Positions 27,787 through 36,390 of a DNA stretch of 64,000 nucleotides are shown here, piece after piece (positions within the stretch are counted from its first letter, which is position 1; every line of letters starts with the position of its first letter). This DNA comes from Streptomyces sp. NBC_01298 (GTDB lineage: Bacteria; Actinomycetota; Actinomycetes; Streptomycetales; Streptomycetaceae), in contig NZ_CP108414.1 of the NCBI RefSeq assembly GCF_035978755.1, positions 1,116,001 through 1,180,000 of the forward strand, in the 5' to 3' direction. Below the pieces are notes generated by a model. That model was given only the letters and a program-made list of their open reading frames with translations. It was not told the origin of the DNA and did not search any database. The position numbers and the translations under genes were made by a program.

Positions 27787-29976
27787 TCAGAGGGTGGGCA
27801 CCGCGTCCGACAGCGACAGGGTGTGGATGCGGTCGGCGGCCCCCGGGCGGGCGTAGTACCAGCCCTGGGCCGTATCGCAGCCGAGGGCCCGGAGCTGGGC
27901 GGCCTGGGCGCCGGTCTCCACGCCCTCGACGGTGACGGCGAGTTCGAGGCTGTGGGCCAGCGCCACTATGCCCTCCACGATCTTGACGTCGACCGGGTTG
28001 GCCGGTTCCTGCTGCATGCCCTTGGTGAAGGAGCGGTCCAGCTTCAGAACGCTCACGGGGAGGCGGCGCAGGTTGGCCAGGTTCGAGTAGCCGGTGCCGA
28101 AGTCGTCGAGGGCGATGTCCACGCCCAGGGCGGCGAGCCGGCGCAGCGGTTCGAGGAGTTCGTCGTCGGCGCCGATCAGGGCCGACTCGGTGACCTCCAG
28201 GCACAGGGTGCCCGGAGTCAGGCCGGAGGACTCCAGGACGCGGATCGTGTCGGCGACCAGACCGGGGTGGTGCAGCTGGGTCGGGGACAGGTTGACGTTG
28301 ATCCGCAGGGTGGCGCCGCCCTGCTGGTGCTGCCAGGCACGGGCCTGGCGGACGGACTCCTCCAGGACCCAGCGGCCGAGCGGCACGATCAGTCCGGTGC
28401 GTTCCGCGAGGGGAATGAACCGGTCCGGGCCGAGCACCCCGTGCTGCGGGTGCGACCAGCGCACCAGCGCCTCCGCCCCGTGCACGCTGCCGTCGTGCAT
28501 GTGGACCAGCGGCTGGTACTCGATGAAGAACTCGCCGCGTTCCAGCGCGGCCGGGAGGGCGTTGGTCAGCCCGTGCCGGGTGATGGCGCGCGCGTCGGCG
28601 GCGGCGTCGGCGAACTCGAACCGGTTGCCGCCGGCCGCCTTGGCCCGGTACATCGTGATGTCGGCGCTGCGCAGCACCTCCGCCGGGGTGCGCTCGCGGG
28701 CCGGGCCCTCGACGATGCCGATGCTGCCCCGGACCGTCAGCTCACGGCCCTCCAGCCGGATCGGGACGGACAGGGCGGAGAGGATCCGGACGGCGAGTTC
28801 GGTGGCCTTCTCCTCGGTGTCGGGTCCGGTGGTCAGCGCCACGAACTCGTCACCGCCGAGCCGGGCGACCACCTCGCCCGGTCCGGTCGCGCAGCTCTGC
28901 AGCCGGTCGGCGACCTCCACCAGCAGCCGGTCGCCGGCCGAGTGGCCGAGGCTGTCGTTGACGGCCTTGAAGCCGTCGAGATCGAGGTAGCACAGGCCGA
29001 AGCGGGATCCGCCGGCTCCGCTCAGGGCCTTCTCCAGGCGTTCGAAGAAGAGCGTCCGGTTGGGCAGGCCGGTCAGGGCGTCGTGGGTGGCCTCGTAGCG
29101 CAGGCGCAGGTTGAGCAGCCGGCGCTCGGTGGTGTCCTCCATCAGGGCCAGCTGGTACTGCGGCACGCCCTCGGCGTCGCGCAGCAGCGACACCGTCAGG
29201 TTGGTCCACAGCACGGTCCCGTCGTGCCGGTAGTACGGCTTCTCGACGCGGTAGCTGTCGCGTTCGCCGCGCACGAGTTCCCCGTACATCCGCCACACGT
29301 GCGGGGTGTCGTCGGGATGGCTCCACTCGCTGACATTGCGGCCGCGGACGTGCCCGTCCATACCGCCGAACATCTGCAGCAGCGCGTCGTTGATCTCCAG
29401 GACGTTGCCGTCCAGATCGGCGATGCCGATCCCGACGGCCGCTCCCTCGAAGACCGCCCGGAAGCGGGCCTCGCTCGCGTGCAGCGCCTGCTGGGCGTCG
29501 GCGCGGGCGGTCAGGGCGGAGCGGGCGATGGCCTCCTGCTCCTTGAGGGTGCGTTCGCGCAGGGCGCGGGCGAACCCGGCCGCGATGCCGTGCTGGAGCC
29601 GGGCGCAGCGGGACCGGTACTCCTCGGTCCCCTCGACGCTCTCGGCGTCGGGGCCGCCCGGACCGCAGTACAGCACCAGGTAGGACTCGACGACACCGAG
29701 CGTGCCGGCCAGGGCCTCCGGGTCGGTGCAGTGGACCGCGACGAGCTCCTCCCCGACCCGCTGGCCGACGGAGGAGTCGAAGGGCCGGGCCCGCAGGGCC
29801 TCGACGAGGGTGCGGGTGAGCGGTACGAGGTGGCGTTCGAACTCGGTACGGGTGAGCGAGGTCGCGGTGACCGGGAAGATCGCCCTTCCCCAGATGGTCG
29901 CGAACCGCCCGATCCGGTCCTCCAGACCGCCCTGCGGCGCGGCCGGGTCGTCCGCCGTCTGCGTCGGCAGTCTCAC
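27787..29976 (-). CDS. rmdA: PAS-GGDEF-EAL cyclic di-GMP protein, RmdA homologue
   Basis: 729 residues, cytosolic. An N-terminal helical region (1-160) is followed by a PAS/PAC sensor (about 165-290), a GGDEF domain with intact RLGGDEF (motif at 374-378), and an EAL domain with EALVR (502-506) and DDFGTGYSNL. Domain order and neighbourhood match RmdA of S. coelicolor, a protein reported to degrade c-di-GMP and to affect aerial development. Because the GGDEF motif is also intact, synthesis is possible too. It overlaps the upstream DUF574 methyltransferase gene by ATGA. Confidence 0.93.
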   Translation of the reverse strand: MRLPTQTADDPAAPQGGLEDRIGRFATIWGRAIFPVTATSLTRTEFERHLVPLTRTLVEALRARPFDSSVGQRVGEELVAVHCTDPEALAGTLGVVESYLVLYCGPGGPDAESVEGTEEYRSRCARLQHGIAAGFARALRERTLKEQEAIARSALTARADAQQALHASEARFRAVFEGAAVGIGIADLDGNVLEINDALLQMFGGMDGHVRGRNVSEWSHPDDTPHVWRMYGELVRGERDSYRVEKPYYRHDGTVLWTNLTVSLLRDAEGVPQYQLALMEDTTERRLLNLRLRYEATHDALTGLPNRTLFFERLEKALSGAGGSRFGLCYLDLDGFKAVNDSLGHSAGDRLLVEVADRLQSCATGPGEVVARLGGDEFVALTTGPDTEEKATELAVRILSALSVPIRLEGRELTVRGSIGIVEGPARERTPAEVLRSADITMYRAKAAGGNRFEFADAAADARAITRHGLTNALPAALERGEFFIEYQPLVHMHDGSVHGAEALVRWSHPQHGVLGPDRFIPLAERTGLIVPLGRWVLEESVRQARAWQHQQGGATLRINVNLSPTQLHHPGLVADTIRVLESSGLTPGTLCLEVTESALIGADDELLEPLRRLAALGVDIALDDFGTGYSNLANLRRLPVSVLKLDRSFTKGMQQEPANPVDVKIVEGIVALAHSLELAVTVEGVETGAQAAQLRALGCDTAQGWYYARPGAADRIHTLSLSDAVPTL

Positions 29977-30803
29977 GCCTTGCGTCCCACGCCCGCGAAT
30001 CCCGAGAAGGCGTAGGGGTCTTCGTCCGCGGACTCGCCCTCCTGCCCGCCGGTCGTGTCGGGCCGCCAGTCGGGCATGGACACCAACCCGGGCTCGAGCA
30101 GGCCGAAGCCGTCGAAGAAGCCGCGGATCTGCTCCGCGTCCCGCATGACGAGGGGGTTGCGGATCTCGCGGTAGACGCCGACGGTGCCGCTCGCGACCTC
30201 CTCCGAGAGCGGGATCCCCTCGTACGAGGCGTGCGTGAGGATCAGCAGGCTGCCGGGGGCCAGCGCGTCGCGCAGCTGGGCGACGGCGGCGTAGGGGTCG
30301 TCCGCGTCCTCCAGGAAGTGCAGGACGGCGACCAGCAACAGGGCGACCGGGCGGCTCAGGTCGAGCCCCTGCGCGACCTCGGGGGCGGCCAGGATGTCCT
30401 GCGGCTTGCGCAGGTCGGCGGCGACGACCCCGGTGCGCTCGGTGCCGGCCAGGACGGCCTGGCTGTGGGCGACGGCCACCGGGTCGTGGTCGACGTAGAC
30501 CACGCGCGCCTCGGGGCTGGCGGCCTGGGCGATCTCGTGGACGTTGCCGAAGGTGGGGATGCCGGAGCCGATGTCGAGGAACTGCGTCACGCCCTCGGCG
30601 ACGGCGTAGCGGACGGCTCGGCGCATGAATGCCCGGTTCGCCTGCATGATCTTGGGCAGACCCGGCATGAATTCCATGGCCCGACGGGCCGCCTGCCTGT
30701 CGACCTCGAAATTGTGGGAGCCGCCCAGGTAGTAATCGTAGATGCGGGACACGCTCGGCACCGATATGTCGATGCCCTGCGGGGCCCAGGCGGGGCGCTC
30801 CAT
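29973..30803 (-). CDS. DUF574 SAM-dependent methyltransferase
   Basis: 276 residues of the actinobacterial DUF574/Methyltransf_19 family: IDISVPSVSRIYDYYLGGSHN at the start of the domain, FLDIGSGIPT as the SAM motif and VVYVDHDPVAV as the adenosine-binding acid. The substrate is unknown for the whole family. I chose ATG 30803, which follows GGAGACC at good spacing; a TTG at 30884 extends the frame by 27 codons without a ribosome binding site. It is first in a two-gene unit with rmdA, coupled by ATGA. Confidence 0.88.
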   Translation of the reverse strand: MERPAWAPQGIDISVPSVSRIYDYYLGGSHNFEVDRQAARRAMEFMPGLPKIMQANRAFMRRAVRYAVAEGVTQFLDIGSGIPTFGNVHEIAQAASPEARVVYVDHDPVAVAHSQAVLAGTERTGVVAADLRKPQDILAAPEVAQGLDLSRPVALLLVAVLHFLEDADDPYAAVAQLRDALAPGSLLILTHASYEGIPLSEEVASGTVGVYREIRNPLVMRDAEQIRGFFDGFGLLEPGLVSMPDWRPDTTGGQEGESADEDPYAFSGFAGVGRKA

Positions 30804-31116
30804 CGGGGTCTCCAAGCCTTGGTCGTGCGGCGGTCCGGACGGGTCGGACTCCTGTCCGAGCCGAATGTACTGATCATTGCCCAACGGAGCGAGCGAAAGC
30901 GGAAATTGCTGATCCGTTCTTCGTCACATGCCAAAGGCCGGACGATCGACCTCCGCGGAATGATCGAAACCGACAAATACCTTTTGAGAAAAGGTCGGTG
31001 AACGATCGGAGGCGACGCGAATCTGGCTCAAACCTCCGTAGCCAAAGCCTCACCCGTTCAGGCGAACCAAGGGCAACCTTCCCGCGCGCGGGCGCGCGCG
31101 ACCCCATGATCCCCGG
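30804..31116. other. Divergent promoter region with hairpin
   Basis: 313 bases without a supported gene between the methyltransferase and a His/Pro-rich exported protein gene. The section 30895-31000 is AT-richer than its surroundings and contains a hairpin ACCTTTT-GAG-AAAAGGT at 30979-30995, with a second, offset complementary pair (ACCGAC/GTCGGT) around it. This looks like a promoter/operator region, but I cannot name a factor. Confidence 0.45.
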
Positions 31117-31911
31117 GTGAAAAGAGCCTCTTCCAGGCGCCTGTTGGCAGTACCGGTCCTCCTGTGGGCGGCCCTGTCCGCGACACCGGCCATGGCCGAT
31201 AGCAGCGCATACGCGACGATCGACCCCGGCGACGGGACGGCCGCCGTCAGGCAGGCCTTGACCACCCTGGGCGGCGCGACCGGGGGCATCCGAGGTGGCG
31301 GACGTCACGGCGAGCAGGCCGACCAGGGCGGCCGTGGCGACCACGGCAACCAGGCCGGCCGGGGTGATCGCGGCAACCGGGGCGGATCCGGTCAAGGCCA
31401 CGGTCAAGGCCACGGCGGACACGGGGGCGGCCACGGTGGTGGACACGGCCACGGCCACGGTGGCCACCACGGCCACCCGCCCTGCCCGCCGCCTCCTCCC
31501 CCGCCGTGCCCGCCCAAGCCCACCCCGAAGCCCCCTCCGCCGCCCCACCCGAAGCCCACGCCCACCCCGACACCACCCCCACCACCACCCCCGCCGCCGC
31601 CCGCCCCGAAACCGGTGCCCACACCCCCCGCACCGGCCCCGCCCCCCGTGCGCCCGGCCCCCGCTCCCCCGGCCCCCGAGCCGGCCCCGAAGCCGATTCC
31701 GAAGCCGATTCCGAAACCCGTCGCGGAGCCACCGGCACCGCCGGCGCCACCCCGGGTGATCCCCGTGGCCGTGCCCAAGAAGCCGGTCGCGCGCCCCGCC
31801 TACCACGCGGCGGCCCGCAAGCCGGTAGAGCGCCACATCTCACCGGTGACCTTCACCTTGATGACCGCGGCCCCCGCGGTGCTCGCGATCGTCGCGCTGC
31901 GCCCGCGCTAG
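31117..31911 (+). CDS. Exported Gly/His-rich and Pro-rich protein
   Basis: 264 residues from a GTG start. A cleavable-looking signal peptide (VPVLLWAALSATPAMA) is followed by a Gly/His/Arg-rich block (about 58-118, with HGHGHGGHHGH), then a long proline-rich spacer with KPIPKP repeats, and a C-terminal hydrophobic segment with a terminal arginine pair. The layout suggests a cell-wall-spanning protein held at the membrane. The His-rich block could bind metal ions, which is inference. It precedes a DUF4239 gene on the same strand. Confidence 0.72.
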   Translation: MKRASSRRLLAVPVLLWAALSATPAMADSSAYATIDPGDGTAAVRQALTTLGGATGGIRGGGRHGEQADQGGRGDHGNQAGRGDRGNRGGSGQGHGQGHGGHGGGHGGGHGHGHGGHHGHPPCPPPPPPPCPPKPTPKPPPPPHPKPTPTPTPPPPPPPPPPAPKPVPTPPAPAPPPVRPAPAPPAPEPAPKPIPKPIPKPVAEPPAPPAPPRVIPVAVPKKPVARPAYHAAARKPVERHISPVTFTLMTAAPAVLAIVALRPR

Positions 31912-31951
31912 AGCCGCCGCATTCCACCCCCGTAATCGATTGGGAGTCATC

Positions 31952-32722
31952 TTGTCGGAATGGCTCGTCCTGTCCCTCGCGATGGCCGCCGCGTGTGCCG
32001 TGGTGCTGTCCATCGCCTTCTTCAACCAGCGCCGGATCGGTGAGGACGACGATCCCAGCGAGACCCCGGACGTCATCGAGTACATGACGATGATGATCGG
32101 CGTGATCTACGCGATCGTGCTGGGCCTGGCGATCGCCGGCGTCTGGGAGGGCCGCGGGGCCGCCCAGGAATACGTGCGCCAGGAATCGCAGGCCCTGCAC
32201 GAGATCAGCGTCCGCTCCGAGGTCTACCCGGCGGACGTGCGCAAGAAGATCAGGTCAGACGTCGACGCCTACGTGACCTACGTCGTCGACACCGAATGGA
32301 AGGAGATGGCCGAGAACGGCGAGCTGACGGACCGCAGCGGGGAGCTGCTGGAACGCATCCGCCGTGATGTGACGGACTACGAACCGCAGACCGACCACGA
32401 GGGCCAGGCGTACCAGCCGCTCGTGGACCAGGTCGCCGTGGTCGACGACGCGCGCAACGCGCGCGGCCAGAGCGCCGGGGCCACCATGCCCGGAGTGGTC
32501 TGGTTCGGCCTGATCGCCGGGGCCCTGGTGACGGTGGGGCTGATCTTCACCTTGCAGATCAGGCGCTCGTTCCGGGAACTGCTGCTGGCCGGGCTGTTCA
32601 GCGCGCTGATCGCGTTCCTGCTGTTCCTCATCTGGGACTTCGACGCACCCTTCGGACGGGGCGTCGCCGCCACGGCCGAGCCGTTCCTCTCCCAGTTCCC
32701 GCATCTGGGCCTGGGCGGCTGA
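31952..32722 (+). CDS. DUF4239 integral membrane protein
   Basis: 256 residues. Two hydrophobic segments at the N-terminus (about 1-25 and 47-68), an extracytoplasmic or cytoplasmic helical region with QALHEISVRSEVYP, and two C-terminal membrane segments (about 185-240) are the DUF4239/bestrophin-like layout. No function is established. The start at the TTG of 31952 follows GGGAG at good spacing; another TTG at 31940 is possible. A strong terminator follows. Confidence 0.82.
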   Translation: MSEWLVLSLAMAAACAVVLSIAFFNQRRIGEDDDPSETPDVIEYMTMMIGVIYAIVLGLAIAGVWEGRGAAQEYVRQESQALHEISVRSEVYPADVRKKIRSDVDAYVTYVVDTEWKEMAENGELTDRSGELLERIRRDVTDYEPQTDHEGQAYQPLVDQVAVVDDARNARGQSAGATMPGVVWFGLIAGALVTVGLIFTLQIRRSFRELLLAGLFSALIAFLLFLIWDFDAPFGRGVAATAEPFLSQFPHLGLGG

Positions 32723-32767
32723 CACCGCGCCACCCCCTGCCGGGGTCGGCAACCCGGTCGCCCAATA

Positions 32768-32796
32768 AACCGGGGACGGGCCTCCCGTCCCCGGTT
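32768..32796 (+). terminator. Intrinsic terminator after DUF4239 gene
   Basis: Perfect 13-bp arms (32768-32780 and 32784-32796) with a CCT loop, 45 bp after the stop codon. It is one of the cleanest hairpins in the window. Confidence 0.8.
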
Positions 32797-32938
32797 CGGC
32801 CTACGTCCATGCCCCATTCGCCCGTTCCTGATCGCGGGCCGCCCCGCCCGGACCTAGCGTGGCGGACATCGAGGCGCACGACCCCCCACGTGCGGAAACC
32901 GTTCCGCGGCTGCTCCTCGGGGATCCGGAGAATCATCC

Positions 32939-33565
32939 ATGGGCGCGATACCCACCTCCCCCACAGCCCTGTTGGGCGCCGCCGCGGCGGGCGCCCTCCT
33001 CTTCTGCGGCGCAGTGCCCGCACCCGCCGCGCGCGCGGCCGAGGCCGCGCCGATCACCTCCTTCGGTTTCGCCATCACCCCCTCGACGGTCGCCCCCGGC
33101 GGCCAGGTGGTGCTGTCCGTCACCGGCTGCAACGCCGCCTTCGCCACCGTCTCCTCCGGCATCTTCGACACCGTGAGCATCGACCGGGGCAAGACCGCAC
33201 GGGTCACCGTGGACCGGGACGCGCGGCGCGGAGCCCAGTACTCCGTCTCCTTCACCTGCGCCGGCGAGACCGGCTCGGCCGACCTCACCATCACCGGCGG
33301 CACGGGCAGGCCCACGACCAGTTCCACCGTCGGCGCCCGAAAGACACCGAGCGCCAGCGCGAGCGCGGTCGCCGGTACGAGTACGGGTACCGGCACCGGT
33401 ACGGGCGCTTCGCGCCGGGCCACCCTCGGTGTCCGCGGCGGCCTCGGCGGCAGTATCGCCGGACTCGACCCCCTGGAACTCGGCGCCGGCGCGGGGCTCG
33501 TCCTCGGCGGTCTGGTCGGCCTCGGCTACGCCCTGCGCCGCCGGGACATCCGCCGCATCCACTGA
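32939..33565 (+). CDS. Exported Ig-like protein with C-terminal membrane anchor
   Basis: 208 residues. A signal peptide (about 1-34) precedes a beta domain of about 80 residues with two cysteines (VTGCNAAF and SFTCAGE) in an Ig-like pattern, then a Ser/Thr/Gly-rich linker and a C-terminal hydrophobic segment (LELGAGAGLVLGGLVGLGYA) ending in RRRDIRR. The same architecture and cysteine spacing recur in the protein at 33711-34226. No LPXTG motif is present; the sequence before the anchor is GLDPLELG. A class F sortase gene lies nearby, so it may be a substrate or partner. The ATG follows CCGGAGAATC. Confidence 0.78.
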   Translation: MGAIPTSPTALLGAAAAGALLFCGAVPAPAARAAEAAPITSFGFAITPSTVAPGGQVVLSVTGCNAAFATVSSGIFDTVSIDRGKTARVTVDRDARRGAQYSVSFTCAGETGSADLTITGGTGRPTTSSTVGARKTPSASASAVAGTSTGTGTGTGASRRATLGVRGGLGGSIAGLDPLELGAGAGLVLGGLVGLGYALRRRDIRRIH

Positions 33566-33635
33566 TCGCGCGCCACCGCGGGGCCGCCCCCACCCGGTCT
33601 CACCCGGTCTCACCACAACCTCATCTCCCCGAAAA

Positions 33636-33679
33636 CGCCGGTCGCCCCGTGTCCTGGCCAGGACACGGGGCGACCGGCG
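33636..33679 (-). terminator. 44-bp perfect palindrome, terminator
   Basis: Two complementary 22-base halves (33636-33657 and 33658-33679) meet without a loop. On the minus strand the palindrome is followed by CGTTTTC, so it acts best as the terminator of the 33711-34226 gene, and it also faces the convergent 32939-33565 gene. Confidence 0.75.
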
Positions 33680-33710
33680 GTTGTCCGGGCCGACCGGGGA
33701 GGTCGGCCGG

Positions 33711-34226
33711 TCAGGCCCGGCCGCGGATCGGGCGCCGGCGGCGCATCACGTGGGCACCGGCACCCAGGGCCGCCGCACCGACGAGGCTCGCGCCGATGGC
33801 GGTCTCGGTGGTGGACGGGCCGAGGGATCCGCCGATGCCGCCCTGGGCGCCGCGGCCGTCCAGGATCGTGAAGCGGTGCGTGGCGACCAGGCTGTTGTCG
33901 TGGCACTTGACCGACAGGGTCTGGTGCCCGGGCGAGGCGTGGTTGAAGATCCGGACCGTCGCGAAGCCGATGGAGCCGGCGGACAGGTTCGTCTGGGGAA
34001 AGTTGCCGTGCGAGAAGACGATGCCGCCGTGGCCGCAGCCGGCCGCGCTGACCTGCATCGTGGAGCCCTGGTGCACGGAGTACGGGTTGACCGTGACATT
34101 GCTGGGTCCGCCGTTTCCTCCCGAGGGCGGACCGCCCGCGGGGTTCGCGGAGGCGAATGGGGCACTGAGGGCGATGGCGGCGCAAGTGGCCGCCGCGGTC
34201 ACGGTAAGAGCGCGGAGAACACGCAT
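33711..34226 (-). CDS. Exported Ig-like protein with C-terminal membrane anchor
   Basis: 171 residues. The signal peptide ends near APFASA, a beta domain with two cysteines follows (VSAAGCGHGG and LSVKCHDN), then a Gly-rich linker and a hydrophobic anchor (AIGASLVGAAALGAGAHV) with an RRRR tail. It shares order, Cys pair and phrases such as V-x-P-x-S-V with the protein at 32939-33565, so the two appear paralogous. The sequence before the anchor, LGPSTTE, is not a classic sorting signal. The start at 34226 follows CTGGAGG. It is divergent from the sortase gene. Confidence 0.78.
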   Translation of the reverse strand: MRVLRALTVTAAATCAAIALSAPFASANPAGGPPSGGNGGPSNVTVNPYSVHQGSTMQVSAAGCGHGGIVFSHGNFPQTNLSAGSIGFATVRIFNHASPGHQTLSVKCHDNSLVATHRFTILDGRGAQGGIGGSLGPSTTETAIGASLVGAAALGAGAHVMRRRRPIRGRA

Positions 34227-34579
34227 GGTGGAACCTCCAGCGGGAAGCGCCCCGGAGCGGTGGCCCGGGCAGATCGACGAGAACGCCTCCCACCACGAAC
34301 CCTCTGTTCGGTCCGCAACCAGCGCATGTCCAGCTTTGGGCCGCAAGGTTGAGCGACACGCCGATGCGCGGCGGCGTTCGCTGACGGATCCGCAGGTCAC
34401 GACCCGTCAGGCATTTATGTGACGATTACCTGGATGGGCGCACCCCTTACGGCCCCACCACCCGTTCGCCCTTCCCCGATCGCCGTCCCGCACGCACCGG
34501 CTTAGCGTGCGTGAAGTAGGGCGTGAAGGGGTGGGACAGGAACGCGGGTCGGGACCCCCGCGTCCGGGAAGGGAGAACC
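34227..34579. other. Divergent promoter region of Ig-like and sortase genes
   Basis: 353 bases without a supported gene. A 7-bp inverted repeat (CTGACGG at 34381 and CCGTCAG at 34404) flanks a 16-bp spacer, followed by the AT-rich stretch CATTTATGTGACGATTACC, a plausible promoter area for the sortase. Confidence 0.4.
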
Positions 34580-35269
34580 ATGCTCGAGGACGAGGGTGAG
34601 AGGCCACCGAGGAGGCGCTCCCCCTGGGGTGCGATCGCGCTGGTCATGCTCAGCGGCCTCGCCATGATGCGCAACGGAGCCGAGGCCGGCGACGGACCCC
34701 CGCAGCCGGCCGCGGCCGCGGCGGTCAGCGCACCGGCCGGGGCGACGGTCGGGCAGCCGGCCGATCAGGCACCCGCCGAGCTGCCCGTTCCGGCGCCGGA
34801 CATGGAGGCGCTGGACCACTCGTCGGTCCAGCGCATCCGGATCCCGTCGATCAGCGTGGACGCGCCGGTGATGACGGTCGGGCTGGACGCGCAGGGATGG
34901 ATCGACGCGCCGCCCCCGCAGGACAAGAACCTGGCCGGCTGGTACCTCAACGGCATCTCGCCGGGCCAGCAGGGTTCGGCGGTGATCGTGGGTCACGTGG
35001 ACAACGCGCAGGGCCCCGCGGTCTTCTACGGGCTGGGCTCGGTCCAGAAGGGCAGCCGCATCGAGGTGGCGCGCTACGACGGTCGCACGGCGGTGTTCGA
35101 GGTGTACGGCGTGGAGGTCTTCTCCAAGAGCACCTTCCCCGGATCCCGGGTGTACGGGGACACCGGGCACCCGGAACTCAGGGTGATCACGTGCGGCGGC
35201 GGCTACTCGAAGGGGCGCGGCTACGACGGCAACGTCGTCGTGTTCGCGCGGATGGTGGAGGCCCGCTGA
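34580..35269 (+). CDS. Class F sortase
   Basis: 229 residues. An N-terminal hydrophobic anchor (GAIALVMLSGLAMM) is followed by a Pro/Ala-rich stalk and the sortase barrel: RIRIPSISVDAPVM, SAVIVGHVDN with the catalytic His, and RVITCGGGYS with the catalytic Cys in the TLxTC-like position. Sortases join C-terminally sorted proteins to the wall or to other proteins; the natural substrates of class F enzymes are largely unknown. The ATG follows GAAGGGAGAACC. It neighbours two anchored Ig-like proteins, which are the best local substrate candidates. Confidence 0.9.
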   Translation: MLEDEGERPPRRRSPWGAIALVMLSGLAMMRNGAEAGDGPPQPAAAAAVSAPAGATVGQPADQAPAELPVPAPDMEALDHSSVQRIRIPSISVDAPVMTVGLDAQGWIDAPPPQDKNLAGWYLNGISPGQQGSAVIVGHVDNAQGPAVFYGLGSVQKGSRIEVARYDGRTAVFEVYGVEVFSKSTFPGSRVYGDTGHPELRVITCGGGYSKGRGYDGNVVVFARMVEAR

Positions 35270-35275
35270 CCGACT

Positions 35276-35314
35276 CGTGCGCGGCCGCGGCGGACGCCGC
35301 CGCGGCCGCGCACG
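35276..35314. terminator. Bidirectional terminator after sortase
   Basis: 18-bp perfect GC-only arms at 35276-35293 and 35297-35314 with an ACG loop, between the convergent sortase and deacetylase genes. Confidence 0.8.
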
Positions 35315-35341
35315 GGGTACGGCCCCTTGCCGGTTCCGCCG

Positions 35342-36262
35342 TCAGCGCGGCGGCAGCTCGGGCAGCGTCATCCGAAATCCCCGTCCGAGCAGTTGCGGCA
35401 GGTAGCTCGCCAGCGCCTGCACGCTCTGCGAGCGGTTGCCGCCCGCGTCGTGGTTCAGCACGATCACGCCGGGCGCGGCCTGCTTGAGGACCCGCGACAC
35501 GATCGCGGTGGTGCCCGGCTCCTTCCAGTCCAGGGTGTCCACGGTCCAGGCGAGCGGTTCCATGCCGAGCTCCGCGCCGATCTCGAAGGCGGCCCGGTTC
35601 CAGGCCCCGTAGGGCGCCCGGAACCACTGCGGAGCGGTGCCGGCGGCCTGTTGTACGACCTCGCTCGTGCGGCCGATCTCGGAGGCCATCGCCGGCCGGC
35701 TGATCTTGGTGAGCTGCGGATGGGTCCAGGTGTGGTTGCCGATGACGTGGCCCTCGGCCACCATCCTGCGCAGCAGGTCCTTGTTGTCCACCGCCATCTC
35801 CCCACAGACGAAGAACATGGCACGGACGCCGTGGCGCGCGAGCGTGTCCAGGATGCCCGGGGTGTAGCGGGGGTCGGGGCCGTCGTCGAAGGTGAGGGTC
35901 ATGGCGCTCGCCGACCCACTTCCTCCTTGGGCCCCGGCGGGCAGTTCCAGGATCGGCCGGGTCCGCACGGCGGGCTGCGCCGCGGGGACGCGCTCCGGGG
36001 CCCCTTCGGAGGTCATCGGTTCGAGCCGGTACGGGGATCCGCGCGGGAACCGCGGCAGCCCGGCGGGGGCTCCGGTGAGGGGGCCGGGTCCTGCGGCGCC
36101 GCCGGGCGGCGGTCCCGCCGCGGGAGTCCCCGTACCTCCGGCGCCCGGTGTCGGCAGATCGGTTTCGCCGCCCGTCAGCAGTCCTGCGGCGGCGGCGACT
36201 CCGAGGAAGACGGCGGAGCGCAGGAGCACGCGTCGCCCTACTGTCGGCTCGTCATTTTTCAT
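35342..36262 (-). CDS. Polysaccharide deacetylase (NodB family), Tat-type exported
   Basis: 306 residues. The N-terminus has twin arginines before a hydrophobic stretch (GRRVLLRSAVFLGVAAAAG), consistent with Tat export, and a Pro/Gly-rich linker. The NodB catalytic motifs are intact: TFDDGPDP, GNHTWTHPQL, RAPYGAWN, DTLDWKEPG and VLNHD. It should remove acetyl groups from N-acetylated sugars in peptidoglycan or chitin-like polymers; the true polymer is unknown. The upstream spacer holds a hairpin CGACATC/GATGTCG at 36279-36298. Confidence 0.9.
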   Translation of the reverse strand: MKNDEPTVGRRVLLRSAVFLGVAAAAGLLTGGETDLPTPGAGGTGTPAAGPPPGGAAGPGPLTGAPAGLPRFPRGSPYRLEPMTSEGAPERVPAAQPAVRTRPILELPAGAQGGSGSASAMTLTFDDGPDPRYTPGILDTLARHGVRAMFFVCGEMAVDNKDLLRRMVAEGHVIGNHTWTHPQLTKISRPAMASEIGRTSEVVQQAAGTAPQWFRAPYGAWNRAAFEIGAELGMEPLAWTVDTLDWKEPGTTAIVSRVLKQAAPGVIVLNHDAGGNRSQSVQALASYLPQLLGRGFRMTLPELPPR

Positions 36263-36390
36263 TACTACTACGTATCAACGACATCGCCGCAGATGTCGAG
36301 AGGCGCGGACGCGCCCCCGCGCGCTCACCCGCCCGGAGTAGTCCCGCTGGTCGGCGACGGCCTGTCGGCCCCGCCGTCCAGCCTCTTCCG

